Source: Ailurus styani
Lineage: Eukaryota; Chordata; Mammalia; Carnivora; Ailuridae
NCBI GenBank assembly: GCA_002007465.1
Contig: LNAC01000136.1
Span: 2,534,823-2,598,822 of the forward strand
Reading direction: 5' to 3'
DNA: 64,000 nt
Shown here in pieces: positions 34,701-46,489 of this stretch. The position numbers and the translations under genes are program-made. Within the stretch, counting starts at the first letter, position 1. Each line of letters begins with the position of its first letter. The notes beneath the pieces are model-generated. The model was not told where the DNA came from. It saw nothing but the letters and a program-made list of their open reading frames with translations, and made no database searches.

Positions 34701-35884
34701 TACAAATCCTTTTGAGGACAAACCTCCTACCACAGTCTACAAGCTATACAACCATGTACGACAGCCCTGGGTGCAGTGTGCATAGTGCAATAGATAGACA
34801 ATACTTGTCCTTTCTGATGGAACCCTAAAATCCTGATTTTTGTTTGTTCATTCTTTTTTTACTTCTCAGAGCAATCATTACCTGCAAGAACTGTTGGGTT
34901 GCTTTAAGTTTTATCATCTAACATTAATATTAGCTTGCATGTACAAGAAGTCACAGTAGAAGGGAGAAAAAGATGGATGACAGTGACACAGCCTAGGCAA
35001 CTGGAAAGGAAGACATGGAGCCAAGAGGGAGAACATGGTCCAAGGAGGAGCCTGCCCTCAACACTCATTGTGTGGTTACCACCCATCAGTACTTCTTTGG
35101 CACTTCAATGAGTCACAGTATCCATATTTTCAAATCAAAAACATGCGGCAGAAAGCCATGTAGATAGTAGGACGGAATATTTCAGTCATGATTGGTCTAG
35201 AAAACATGGTGGCCATACATTTGGGCCATTTACTTCATTCTGTAGAGCAAAATGAATACTGGTTTGCATATCAGTGGCAACCCTGTCCTTGCTTTTGTTC
35301 ATTTTGATCCACAGTTTTGTCAATTACTCTGAGTTGCCTAGTAAGTACAACTTTTCCATAGGTTTAGTGGGTTGAAGACACAAAAATGATTATCTGTATG
35401 AGATTCTTCTCTTGGTGCTGTAGGTTTCACCTAGACTCTTGATTTAACACTGGTAAAAGGAATGTTTGCCTTGATACATAATATGGCAACAATGCAGACC
35501 ACAGACAACTAGCAAAATACTCAAATAGAGGGTATGATAGGTGTGGGGGTGGGGTGGGGGCACCAATGAACCTCTCTTGGAGTACTGGAGTACAAAGTAC
35601 TGTCATACAGTACTTTCATGAGAATGAAAGCTGAAGTTGCCCTTTCTGAATTGCCCACTGGAAATAATTCTATCATAACTGCTTTGAACCTTATAATATA
35701 TTATCCTCCTTGCAAATCTACATTTTTCTGAATTTTTCCATTCCTCCTCCCCCACCAAAACCTAAAAACTTTATACCATTCATCACATTAGTGATCTGAA
35801 CTGTCCCTTCATGAATATATAGGAGAATATACTGTTGAAGCTCTTAATTAGATATAGAAAGTAAGTGAGAGTAATTTTCCCATG
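34701..35884. other. No feature recognised
   Basis: 1.2 kb of unique sequence with a G-rich 'gggggtggggtggggg' run at about 35545. No open frame above 60 codons. Confidence 0.45.
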
Positions 35885-36009
35885 GTCTCATGGAAATCAG
35901 GTGATCAACTATTCTTATTTTCCAGGGACAGAGGGGTTTTCTGGAACACAGGACTTTCAGGGCTATACTCAGCAACGTGGGCAAACAAGAATGAATTAAT
36001 CAGCCTACA
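35885..36009. other. Ancient repeat, family not assigned
   Basis: 'gggacagaggggttttctggaacacaggactttcaggg' is a phrase I associate with an old mammalian interspersed repeat, but I cannot name it reliably. Confidence 0.3.
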
Positions 36010-36540
36010 TCAGAAGTTTGAACGGGACACTAAATCAAGATGGCAAGTGGATCCTTCCTCTTCACCTAACTCCCACAAAATAACAGAAGAGTATTTTTAA
36101 GTGAGGGAATAAATCTATAACTCTCCAGAAAAAAAAAAGAAGGGGAAGGAACTACTGGAAGATAGCCAAGATCAGGTATAAAGATAAATAGAAATAGCTT
36201 CAAAAGAGAAAACATATGAGGATAAAAGAGGCTTGGGGGTAATCGAAATCCAGAATAAATGAAGACAAGAAATTAGAGAAAATTCTAAGATAACAAATAG
36301 GGTAAATAGGGACATACACTCAAAAAATCTGTCATTTTTCCCCCTCTGCACCTTTGCCAATTTATATTAAACATTGAACAGCAGTCCTATATCATGACAG
36401 AGTAAAGAAGAAAATACGGGCACTGAGACCAGAGGAAAAAGGCTGTGTTCCAAGAAACAATGGAAGAAACCCTCACATCATAAAGACAAATACAAACTTA
36501 ATCTTAACATAATTATATATACATACACGAATACATGCAT

Positions 36541-36569
36541 ACATCTATCTATCTATCCACCTATATACA

Positions 36570-36606
<37 letters not shown>
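36541..36606. repeat. (TATC)n/(TA)n compound microsatellite
   Basis: 'catctatctatctatcc' runs into about 14 TA units and ends in 'gtatgtat'. Confidence 0.93.
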
Positions 36607-36608
<2 letters not shown>

Positions 36609-37026
36609 CAGAAATTAAGGATGCTACTTAAGGGGGAAAAATGGAAGCATTCCTATGAGGGTCAGGGACAAGGCAAGAATGCATGCTAACTCCATGACTA
36701 TTTAACATGATATTAGTGTTATTAGTCAATGCAATCAGAAAAAAAAACAATTAGAGCTATGACAGAAAACAAATGATCTGTATTTGTAGATGGCAAGATA
36801 ATACACCTGAGAAACCCCAGAGAATCAATGATAAAATGACTTCAAAAGATAGAAAATATAAAATGATATGTAAAAATAGCTTGCATATACACCAATAATA
36901 TCTAAATAGAAGAAGCGATGGAAGAGAAACTCAATCTACATTAGCAAAAATAATGAGCTTAAAAATAAATAAAAAACTTAGAAGTAAGCTTGAATAATGT
37001 TCAAAGTCTATGTAAAGAAAATGATA

Positions 37027-37221
37027 GGGCGCCTGGTGTTTCAGTGGGTTAAGCCTCTGCCTTTGGCTCAGGTCATGATCGCAGGGTCCTGGGATCGAGT
37101 CCCACATCAGGCTCTCTGCCCAGAGGGGAGCCTGCTTCCTCCTCTTTCTCTGCTTACTTGTGATCTCTCTCTCTGTCAATTAAATAAATAAAATCTTTAA
37201 AAAAAGAAAAATAAAAAAAAT
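37027..37221 (+). mobile_element. SINEC with 9-base target duplication
   Basis: Forward SINE ('gcgcctggtgtttcagtggg', 'gatcgcagggtcctgggatcg', 'ctgcttacttgtgatctctc'). The flanking 'aaaatgata' is exact at 37018-37026 and 37222-37230. Confidence 0.95.
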
Positions 37222-38664
37222 AAAATGATAAAACATCCTTCCTCCCACCTTGTTCTCTTTTGCAGATCTCAACATCATCAAAATACCATCATCAAGATAT
37301 TTTAACTTTGGAGTTAAAATACCCAGAAGTTGCTTTCTGGTGCTGAACACCTAAATTAAGTTTATATTGAATTATAAGCATGCAAGAATATAACTATGAA
37401 AATGCTAAAAAAGAAAAGCTATCAGAGGGGATTAGCCTAACCAGATACTAAAATGTGATAAAGTCACTATAACAAAAACAGTGGAATGGTACATGGAGAG
37501 ATGACCAGACCAATAAACTAGAAAACAAGGTTGGAAGTTGACTTAACATTGTGCAGAAATCTAGTGTGTAATAAAGATGACAGCTCACGAGATAAAGGTA
37601 ACCATTTGCTATGGGGCAAAAACGGGCTTTCAAAAAAATTATGTTGGGACAACAGGATAACCATTTGAAAAAGATAAAACGTTAAATAAGTCCTATTCGT
37701 CAAATCATATGCAAGGATAGAATCTAAATCAATTAAAGATCTAGATGAAAAATCCTCTATAAGTAATGGAAGAAAACAGAAGGGGAGTCTCTATAATTTT
37801 GGTGCAGGAAAAGGCTTTCTAAGCACGACTAAAAATGCAGATGGAGTGAAATACTGATGAATTTATCTACCTAATTTCTGAATGCACGGCAAACTAAACA
37901 AACAAGAACACTACAAGCAGAGTCAAAAGGAAAATGACAAATTTAAAGAAGATATTTAAAATATGTATCATAAAAAAGGTACCCCCAACATATCAAAATT
38001 AAGGGGGGAAAGACCAAAAATGATATAAATATGAGTAAAAGACATGTATAGACACTGAAACGGCTTTTAAATATATTAAAAGATATTCAATTCAAACTAT
38101 ACTTAGATGCCATTTCTCACCCACCAGATTGGCAAAAAATTAAGAATACTGACAATGTATTCTATTGGAGAGGCTGTGGATAATAAGCACTTCCATGCAT
38201 TGTTGGTAAAAATGAAAAATGGCACAATTTCTACAGAGAGAGTTTGAAAATATCTACAAAATTACATATGTGTTTACCTTTTGAACCAGTTAATTCTACT
38301 TCTTGGAATTTACTCCGAAGATACACATCAAAAAGTATGAAAATACGTATCTACATAGATTATTCATTGTAACATTGTTTGTCATTGCAAAATATTGGAA
38401 AATACCGAAATGTCCCAACAGGAGATGAGTTAATACACACTGATATGTTATGCAGCTAAAGAAGAAAAAGGAATGAGGAAAATCTCCACAAGTTGTTATG
38501 GAGTGTTTTTAGGCTATATGAAGTGAAAAATAGAAAAGCAAGAAAAATTTGAAGGAGGAGAAATAGGAAGAATATAAATCTGTTCAGTTTTTTTTTCTTT
38601 TTTCAGAAGGCAACACAGGAAGATTAAACAGAAGTAAATGAACTTGGTTACCTACAGAGGTAGT

Positions 38665-39079
38665 TGTTTTGAGTTCAGCTGTGTTCCCCCCAAACTCATA
38701 TGTTGATGTTCTAAGCCCCAGGACCTCAGAACGTGAACTTATTTGGAGCTAGGGTCTTTATAGAGATAATCATGTTAAAATAAGATTGTTAGTATACATC
38801 TGAATCCAATATGACCGGTATCTTTGTAAGGAGGAAAAAGTTGGACATAGAGACATGCACAGAGGGGAGACAATGTAAAGAGACATGGAGAAGGTGGCCA
38901 TCTCTAAGCCAAGGAGAGAGGCCTGGATCAGATCCTTCCTCACAGTCCTCAGAAGGAACTGACACTGTTAACACCTTGATTTCGGATTTCTAGCCTCCAG
39001 AACTATAAAACAATAATTTTTTGTTTAAGCCACCCAGTCTGTGGTAGTTTATAATGCCAGCCCTAGGAAACTGGTATAG
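38665..39079 (+). mobile_element. MLT1A-like MaLR LTR
   Basis: Close to MLT1A along its length: 'ccccccaaactcatatgttg', 'acttatttggagctagggtc', 'aatatgaccggtatctttg', 'aagccaaggagagaggcctgg', 'agcctccagaactataaaac', 'agccctaggaaactggtat'. The frames at 38789-38993 belong to the LTR. Confidence 0.92.
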
Positions 39080-39111
39080 TGATGGCGGCGGTAGTAGTAA
39101 GAAGGACGGGG

Positions 39112-39660
39112 TGTGTTATCAATTATCCCTTAACAAACCACCTTTCGTGGAGTAAAGCAACGGCTATTTGATGTGAAGAGTCAAGAAGTCCTGCAGGGAA
39201 TCGTGGGCAACAGCTCATCTCTGTTCCACAATCTCTGTGGCCTCACCTGGGGTGGCTTGAATGATTGGAGGGCTGGGACAACTTCACTGAGGCACTATGT
39301 CTGGCTTGTTCTTCCAGTGACCCCTGCTGGTTCTGGAGTATCCAAGATAGCTTCTTCATTCCCGTATCCGGCACCTAGAGGCGGATGGCTGAATAAGGGC
39401 ACTAACAGCATTGTTTTCTCTTCATTCACCAGCTTGAGCTTCCTTACAGTGTGGCGGCCTCAAGGTATTTGAACTTATTACATGTGACTGGCTTCCCTCA
39501 GAACGAGCATTCCAAGGGGCAGGAAATGAAAGCATTACTTCCACTATATTATATTGGTCAAAGCAGTCACAAGCTAGTCACAACCTAGATTCAGGGGAGT
39601 TAGAGAAGTATATTCCATCTTAAGATGAGGGAGTAGCAAAGTGTCCTTGCAGAAGAGCAT
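39112..39660 (-). mobile_element. MLT1C/D-like MaLR LTR
   Basis: Reverse MLT1 of an older type: 'tgttatcaattatcccttaac', 'gtggcctcacctggggtggcttg' and 'gactggcttccctcagaacgagc', then 'actatattatattggtcaaagcagtcac'. It lies 32 bases from the forward MLT1 just upstream, so the two LTRs are in opposite orientation. Confidence 0.7.
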
Positions 39661-39808
39661 ACAGGATGGAAGATATCGTTAGGACCGTTTTTGGAAAATA
39701 TGAGAAGTCAGGGAGTGGAAGAGATATGACAGTAAGTCTCACTTCTCTGTGTATGTGTGTATACATATAAATATATAGTTTTAACTTTGGAAAGAATTTT
39801 AGTCTTCC

Positions 39809-40035
39809 AGAATGGGGGTTGGCAAACAACAGCCCATAGGGAAAATATAGCCTGCTGTCTCTTTTTGTAAATAAAGTTTTATTGACATTTAGCCATGTCC
39901 ATTTGGTTGGGTATGGCCTATAGGTGCTTTCATGATAAACCAGCAGATCTGAGTAGTTGCAATAGAGACTCGATGATCCATGAAGCCTAAAATGTTTACT
40001 ATCTAGCCTTTAATAGAAAAGTTTTTCTTACCCCA
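39809..40035. mobile_element. Non-autonomous hAT-type MER element
   Basis: 'gggggttggcaaacaacagccc', 'ttgtaaataaagttttattgacatttagccatgtcc', 'tgagtagttgcaatagagact' and 'tttactatctagccttta' follow a common hAT-Charlie MER consensus. It has no coding capacity. The exact family name is uncertain. Confidence 0.7.
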
Positions 40036-40039
40036 CTAT

Positions 40040-41100
40040 ACAAGGTAAAAATAATTAAATAAAATCCACAGAGATGGGGAAAAAAAATAAAATGTAATTG
40101 AATGCAAACAGCAACAACACATGAACCCAGCTGTATTCCAAATGAATAACATAACCACACTGCAAAGGAGGGGAAAAAAATACTACTTAAAGTGCCAACT
40201 TAATAGTTGGACTTATACCCTTGGCCTACAGAAAAAAGGACATTGCAAACTGATCTCAAACACCTTTTACAGGTTTGTGTTTCATGAGGATATTGGTGCA
40301 GAAATTCTGAAAGTAATGTATGTGCGTTGTGGAGTTGAGGAAATGATGGAGAAAGTGTCTCTGATGTTAGAAGTGCCAGGTTATCTCTACAGAAGGAAGC
40401 TACAGAATGGAATGGAAGAAGGCCAGGGAGGGCCCTGCACGGTTGGCCCAAGGCTGTACATACCCAGAGGAGTCTCTATCCATATCTGATCTATATTTCC
40501 TAACTGCAGAAAGGGCTTAGGATCAATGACATCGTAGTTTCAACAAGTGGATTCAGTGCTCACATACTAGCTTCTTAACACCACTTCTCGCCAAGGGAAC
40601 AGGTGCTTTTAGGAGAAAAGGCAAATTGCAGGACTGGGGTAGGAGAGTAATGGAATGAACCTGAAACACTCGTGCCAGAAAGTGGGGAAGTACCCCCCAA
40701 AATAAATAACTGGGCATGTCAGAAGGACACAGGATAGTACTCTTTAAAACTACCGAGTTTATCAAAACAAGGAAGGTCTGAGAAACTGTCACAGAGCAAA
40801 AGAGGCTAAGGCGGCACGACAACTCAGTGTAATGTGGTATACTGGGTGGGATTTCGGAATACAAAAAGGACACTGGGAAAAAGTAGGGCAACTTGAATAC
40901 ACTGTGGAATTTATTTCATATTAATGTGTCAATGTTGGTCCCTTAGTTAAAGGAATCATAGTGATACAAGATGGTAACAACAGGGGGAAATGAGTGCAGG
41001 TCGGCAGGAAATCTGTGTTATCTCTGTAACATTTCTGTACAATTATTTTAAAACTAAAAGTTTAAAAAATTTTTATTAAAAAACAAAAACAAAAACAAAG
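40040..41100 (+). mobile_element. L1M 3' UTR with A-rich tail
   Basis: 'gagaaactgtcacagagcaaaagaggctaagg', 'caactcagtgtaatgtggta' and 'aaaaaggacactgggaaaa' follow an L1M 3' UTR series. The copy closes with 'aaaactaaaagtttaaaaaa' and an 'aaaaacaaaaacaaaaac' tail at about 41075-41098. The 122-codon frame at 40121-40489 is inside this UTR. Confidence 0.6.
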
Positions 41101-41136
41101 CCACACCGCCAACAATACCCCTCCCCACCTCTCCTA

Positions 41137-41168
<32 letters not shown>
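41137..41168. repeat. (CA)n microsatellite
   Basis: About 16 CA units. Confidence 0.95.
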
Positions 41169-41170
<2 letters not shown>

Positions 41171-41179
41171 AACTTGCTT

Positions 41180-42590
41180 CAGGAGGCTCCCACAGGCCAA
41201 GTCTAGAAAAATTTCAGCATAAAAATTAAGGATAGTGATGGATTTGAACGCACTGAATAAAACAGGAATTCATGAGTCTAACTGATGATAAATGAATATT
41301 CTTAGGGGAAAAGATAGGGCTCTTCCTTGCAGTAGAATGTCAATGGACAAAGTGTGAAAGGAGTGCCCAAACTGGAAAGTCACCTCCCTGCAAACCATAA
41401 GCATCAAGACTGCATCAAAAAAGAATCATTAATGGATGGTAAATCTATTGATAGGGCAGAGGGGTGGGTAGTTTGATGAAGATCATTATATTTACATGGA
41501 CTCAAGTGTCTCCCCAGAGATTGCAGATGATGTTCAAGGTGGAAAAATAGTAACTTCAGAGTGGAAAGAAAAAGCAATATCTTAGCTGGGGTGATCAATA
41601 TAAGTACTTCACACGATTGACAGATGGACATACCACACATTCAGATGTGATAGCCTAATAAGGACATGTGTACTTTTGCAGAATTCTGACCAGGAATATA
41701 GACTTAAATCTCATCAGGAGGAAGTATTAAAACACACACACACACACACACAAAACAAAACTCAAATTGAGAAACATTTTATAAAATAACTGGTTTATAT
41801 TCTTAAAATATGTCAACTATGAAAGACAAAAAAACAACGAAAACAGACAAACAACAAAAATAAGCCTTAAGAAGATGGAAGAGACTCGGTCATCAAAATC
41901 AATACTAGATCCTGACCTGTAGAAACCAAGTTGCTACAGAAATTATTGGTACAGCTGGTAAGACAGGAATATGAACAGCAGATTAAAATTTATCAATGTC
42001 AAATTTCTTAGATATGATAACTATAGTATGAATATATAAGCAAATATCCTTGTTTTGGGGAAAGACACACTGAAAGCTATTCGAAGTTAAACTAGTTGAA
42101 GGCTAAAGGAATATTAGGCATGCAACCCACTTCCAATTGGTTCAAAAAAGTAATATGAGAATGAAAGAGAGAAAACAATTATATTAAGATTGTATGAAAA
42201 GTTGTATGAAAGAGAATAAAAAATATTATGAGAATGGTAGAAAAAGAAAATTATAAAGTCTATTTGGTCAATTAGAATCTAGATGATAGGTATTTGGGAG
42301 CCTTCTGTACTATTCTTGCAACTTTTCTTTAGACTTCAAACTATTTTAATTTTTTTAAAGATTTTATTTATTGACAGAGAGAGAGAGAGATTACAAGTTG
42401 GCAGAGAGGCAGGCAGAGAGAGAGGAGGAAGCAGGTTCCCTGCTCAGCAGGGAGCCTGATGCGGGGCTCGATCCTAGGACCCTTGAGATCATGACCTGAG
42501 CCGAAGGCAGAGGCTTTAACCCACTGAGCCACCCAGGCACCCCTAGACTTCAAACTATTTTAAAATGGCAAGTAAAAAAATACTTTCAAA
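41180..42590 (+). mobile_element. Probable second L1M 3' region, carrying a SINE
   Basis: AT-rich text with L1M-UTR-like phrases ('aattcatgagtctaactgatgataaatg', 'ccaggaatatagacttaaatctcatcagg') ending 'ctattcttgcaacttttctttagacttcaaactatttta'. It holds a 12-unit CA run at about 41731-41751 and the SINE at 42350-42543. The subfamily is not assigned. Confidence 0.45.
42350..42543 (-). mobile_element. SINEC, recent, with 20-base target duplication
   Basis: Reversed young SINE. The flanking 20-base repeat starting 'tagacttcaaactatt' is perfect at 42330-42349 and 42544-42563, the longest in the window. Confidence 0.97.
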
Positions 42591-42603
42591 AAGATACATA
42601 TGA

Positions 42604-42759
42604 GATGGGAGGAATAGGGTGGCTGGGTTATGGACATTGGGGAGGGTATGTGCTATGGTGAGTGCTGTGAAATGTGTAAGACTGATGATTCAGGGGTACA
42701 GAATCTAGGTTACAGAACAGCATCTCTGAAACAAATCATACATTATATGTTAATTGAAA
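42604..42759 (+). mobile_element. Very short carnivore L1 3' end
   Basis: Begins within the L1 3' UTR ('ggttatggacattggggagg', 'gctatggtgagtgctgtgaa') and ends in an A-rich tail. Flanking repeats 'aaaagatacatatga' (42589-42603) and 'aaaagatatatatga' (42760-42774) differ at one base. A severely 5'-truncated insertion of about 155 bases. Confidence 0.85.
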
Positions 42760-42774
42760 AAAAGATATATATGA

Positions 42775-43205
42775 ACATGCCTAGCACAAGAAGGAATCCA
42801 ACAAATGTTAGTGGGGTTTTTTTTTTTCTGTCCTATTAATTTGATCAATTGAAATTTGTTGTAGAATGTGTGCTGGAGAGAACATGACTGTCAAAATTTT
42901 CCACATTTAGAAGGTAAGGAAAACAAACATTTGATATCCCAGTTTCTCCCCAAAGAAAGGAATATAAATATTTGAGGATTTGGAACATAAACCATGCCTA
43001 TATTGGCTTCTTTTCCTTGGTAGCTACCAGCTTAAAAATCTTTGGAAGGAAATATAATAAGGAAGCTTGTGGTTTCTTAAATAAACGGACAGAATAAATG
43101 GATTACTGAGAAAATATAAAGATTGATGAATTGATAGGTCAATAGAACTAAATGCTGTTTTAGAACAATCTATGACTTTGATGCAAAAGAATATTTAACC
43201 TTTAT
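42775..43205. other. No feature recognised
   Basis: AT-rich unique sequence. Confidence 0.5.
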
Positions 43206-43207
43206 TT

Positions 43208-43433
43208 CTTTTTTAAAAAGATTTTATTTATTTATTTGAGAGAGAGAGAGTGAGAGAGAAAGAGAGAATGTGTGCACGTCCAGGGAGGGGGGGTGGCACT
43301 GTACACAGAGGGAGAACTAGACTCCCAGCTGAGCAGGGAGCCTGATGCAGGATGCCTGGACTTGATCCCAGGACCAGGGGATCATGACCTAAGCAGAAGC
43401 AGACGCTTAACTCACGGAGTCACCCGGGCACCC
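43208..43433 (-). mobile_element. SINEC, older copy
   Basis: Reversed SINE, with an expanded GA block and an extra G-rich insert in the middle ('cagggagggggggtggc'). Imperfect flanking repeat 'taacctttatttct' / 'taacctcatttct'. Confidence 0.88.
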
Positions 43434-44195
43434 TAACCTCATTTCTAATACACATTCTGCATTAGAACTCAGCTTCCCCTTGTCCTGAGAAATACCAAGA
43501 AGAGACTGCTGGTAATTGAGGTAGGCAACTTTCCTCTCCCTACAGATATCTAGGGGGAGTTCACAATGTTACTCCCTTAAAATACACCAGTTTATTTGAA
43601 CTCAGATTAAAAGATGCAGCAGAAGTTCACTTTTGTTTGAAGGTGGAAAACCATCTGTGGGATAAAATCAGCCAGAAAAGAAAAATCTCAGCTGAGATAA
43701 AAGTTTATAACTAGGTTGACATGGATCATATGTTCTGAATGTATGAGTCTTTAAGTAATCCTTCCACACCACATAAACTATTCCAGAACATTCACAGATG
43801 AAAATCAGCTTAATTATTTGCTCTTTTTCTTTTTTGGTCCCATGCAAATTCACAGGAAACTTTCTTAGCTCTAAGCAAGGCGTTATGACTATTAAATCCA
43901 CGATTGAGAGGAAAAAAAAACACAAAAACTTGGGTTTTTCTTTCCCATAAACATTAACTGGGTAACAGAATGCCAGGCTCTCAGTCTTCATTGCCACCTT
44001 CACGTCACTATTCCTAGGTCTGATGCCTCTTTGATAGCATATAGCTCTGAAGTTCTTTTAATATCTTTATATTTTGCATACATTGTGTCAATAGTGAACA
44101 CCACCTAAGACCCACACTTAGCATGGTTAAATGTCGTTTTTGTACAGCTTTATTTTACTCACACCAAGCATGTTCAAGTAGGATCTGCATTTCCA
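43434..44195. other. No feature recognised
   Basis: Unique sequence. The 111-codon minus frame (43668-44003) has a hydrophobic segment but no recognisable family or splice context. Confidence 0.45.
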
Positions 44196-44199
44196 CTGA

Positions 44200-45405
44200 C
44201 ACTACACGACTCCACCATTTTCTCTCACTTGGGCTAAAAGAACCACCTTCAAACTGATCTCCTGCTTCCATACTTCCAATCACCCATGCCTCTCATGGCA
44301 GCCAGGGTGATCATTTTGAAGTATAAATCACTTTCCTGCAACACACCCTCTAGGGGCTCCTATTCCAATAAAACTCAAACTTGTTTTCAATAGCCAAACT
44401 ATGGAAAGAACCTAGATGTCCATCAACAGATGAATGGATAAAGAAGATGTGGTATATATACACAATGGAATAATATGCAGCCATCAAAAGAAATGAAATC
44501 TTGCCATTTGCAACGACGTGGATGGAACTAGAGGGTGTTATGCTGAGCGAATTAAGTCAATTAGAGAAAGACAATTATCATATGATCTCTCTGATATGAG
44601 GAACTTGAGGGGCAGGGTGGGGGGTCGTGGCGGGGAGGGAGGGAAAAATAATGAAACAAGATGGGATCAGGAAGGAGACAAACCATTAGAGACTCTTAAT
44701 CTCACAAAACAAACTGAGGGTTGCTGGGTGGTGGGAGGGTAGGGATAGGGTGGATGGGTTATGGACATTGGGGAGGGTTTGTGCTATGGTGAATGCTGTG
44801 AAAGGTGTAACCCTGATGATTCACAGACCGGTACCCCTGGGGCAAATAATAATAAAAAAATTTTTAATTTAATTTAAAAAAAACCCCTCAAACTTGTGAC
44901 CTCTCTACAAAGACCTGGAAACTCAGGCCCCTGCCTGCCTCTCCGATTTCTTCTAAAACTCCCTCCCTTTTCATGACAATCTAGTTATACTGTCCTTCTC
45001 ACTCTCAAACATATCAAGCCTATTCTGACACAAGCCCTCTGCACTAGCTTCTCCCCCTACCAGGAATGCTACTCGGCTCAAGCTCTGATTGGCAGCCTCC
45101 TACTCACCATTTAGGTCTTGAATATCACGGAAACCTCAGGGAGGTTTTCCCTGAATGTGCCATATAAAGTATTCTTCATATGGATTCCATCCAAGCGCAT
45201 TCTCCTTCATTCAAGCTCTATTCAAGCTCAGGCTCCTAGTTTTATAGAATTCCAAACTTATCCAATCTAAAATTATTTTTACATGTTTATTTTCTTTCCT
45301 GCATTTACTAGAATATTAGCTCCACGAGAGCAAGAATTTCACATGAATGATTATCATTGTATTTCTAGTCTCTAGAATTATAAGCAGTTGTTAAATACTT
45401 GCAAA
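44200..45405 (+). mobile_element. L2 LINE split by a young L1
   Basis: The left part reads 'atggcagccagggtgatcattttgaag', as in L2 'gctgccagagtgatctttctaaa'. After the L1 it resumes 'cctctctacaaagacctgg', 'cactagcttctccccctaccaggaatgc', 'cagggaggttttccctgaatg' and 'gaatattagctccacgagagcaaga'. The order matches one L2 copy. Confidence 0.75.
44385..44886 (+). mobile_element. Young carnivore L1, 5'-truncated
   Basis: Starts inside ORF2 ('caatagccaaactatggaaag', 'atggataaagaagatgtgg', 'tttgcaacgacgtggatgg', 'gagggtgttatgctgagcg') and runs through the 3' UTR ('ggttatggacattggggagg') to a mixed A-rich tail. Flanking 'ctcaaacttgt' is exact at 44374-44384 and 44887-44897. The 74-codon frame at 44518-44742 is a remnant of the L1. 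Confidence 0.92.
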
Positions 45406-45806
45406 AGAAAACCCATACAATCCAATGTGCAATCACAAATAAAACAGTCATCTGCTAATATCCCTCAGAGAAATAAGATTTGCTCAAAATTATCTGATTT
45501 CTAAAAACTATTGCTCAGTGACTTAAGTTAGCTAAGCTGGGTCCATTCTTGCCCACACACTTCTCTACCTGTTTGTCCAAACTTTGTATTCATATAAGGT
45601 TCTGCTCTATTTCTTCCCCTCAATTTAATAAAGCATTTTTCAACTTCCTGGAAGTCACTAGAAGGCAGGTATATAGGTTGAGTTCCTAGGATCTGTATTG
45701 CTTCATGCAGCCCCAAGTGGTCAAGTTTTACATCTACCCTCTTGTTTCTATAGTCTTTTGAACTCTGAGTTCTGCCTTGAATTTTTTGCTTACTGGGTCT
45801 TCATGT
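45406..45806. other. No feature recognised
   Basis: Unique sequence. Confidence 0.5.
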
Positions 45807-45821
45807 AAGGACTTGTTTCTT

Positions 45822-46011
45822 GGGCACCTGGGTGGCACAGTGGGTTAAAGCCTCTGCCTTCGGCTCAGGTCATGGTCTCAGGGTCCTGGGATCAAGGCTC
45901 ACATCGGGCTCCCTGCTCAGCGGGGGGCCTGCTTCCTCCTCTCGATCTGCCTGCCTCTCTGCCTACTTGTGATCTCTCTCCCTGTGTCAAATAAATAAAA
46001 TCTTAAAAAAA
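45822..46011 (+). mobile_element. SINEC, recent, with 15-base target duplication
   Basis: Forward young SINE ('gggcacctgggtggcacagtg', 'gcctgcctctctgcctac', 'gtcaaataaataaaatctt'). Flanking 'aaggacttgtttctt' is exact at 45807-45821 and 46012-46026. Confidence 0.97.
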
Positions 46012-46026
46012 AAGGACTTGTTTCTT

Positions 46027-46489
46027 CCTTTTCTTTCACCTGTTTTTCAAAGTACATCTTAATTTCCATGTAATTACACAATCACTATTTTTATATTTAA
46101 TTTTAACATCCAGAAAATAATGTTATACCACTATGGGAGTGCCCATTGTGTGAATTAAATATCAACATGACATTGATGTTTCAGGGGCCTGCCAGACTCC
46201 AGAATGGCTGTCAACAACACTAGCCTCTGCTATGAGGACTAAAGCAGCAGCTCTAGAAGAAATGGAAATCACCAAAGATGGGGGTTGTCCAGCCCCTTGT
46301 CCTTTGTCCACAGCTGCAAGGGACAAGGGGGTGGACAAGGGTTTCAGAGTTTGACCTCAAATCCTGATCTGAGTTCTCCCACCTGAAAGAGGCATTAGGC
46401 ATTTGTGATACTGTGATTTATAATAAGAAACATATATGTTTATATTTGGACTTCTTCCATTGTTCCTGGCACATACCTCCTAAAACCAT
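46027..46489. other. No feature recognised
   Basis: Unique sequence; contains a 14-base near-repeat of 'ggacaagggg' at about 46300-46335. Confidence 0.45.

Larger units (their letters stand above)
36010..38640 (+). mobile_element. Old L1M, partly deleted, carrying a SINE
   Basis: The start resembles the 5' end of an L1M ('caagatggcaagtggatcc', 'cacctaactcccacaaaat'). ORF2-derived text follows: 'agatggcaagataatac' near 36790, 'accagatactaaaatgtgataaagtcac' near 37440, 'acccaccagattggcaaaaa' near 38120, 'ggagaggctgtggataataag' near 38167. Many stops and indels leave no intact frame. The SINE at 37027-37221 and a TA-rich microsatellite lie within it. Confidence 0.7.

Noticed and set aside
43668..44003. 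111-codon minus-strand frame with a hydrophobic stretch
   Set aside because: No family resemblance, no splice or promoter context, and hydrophobic runs are common in AT-rich chance frames.
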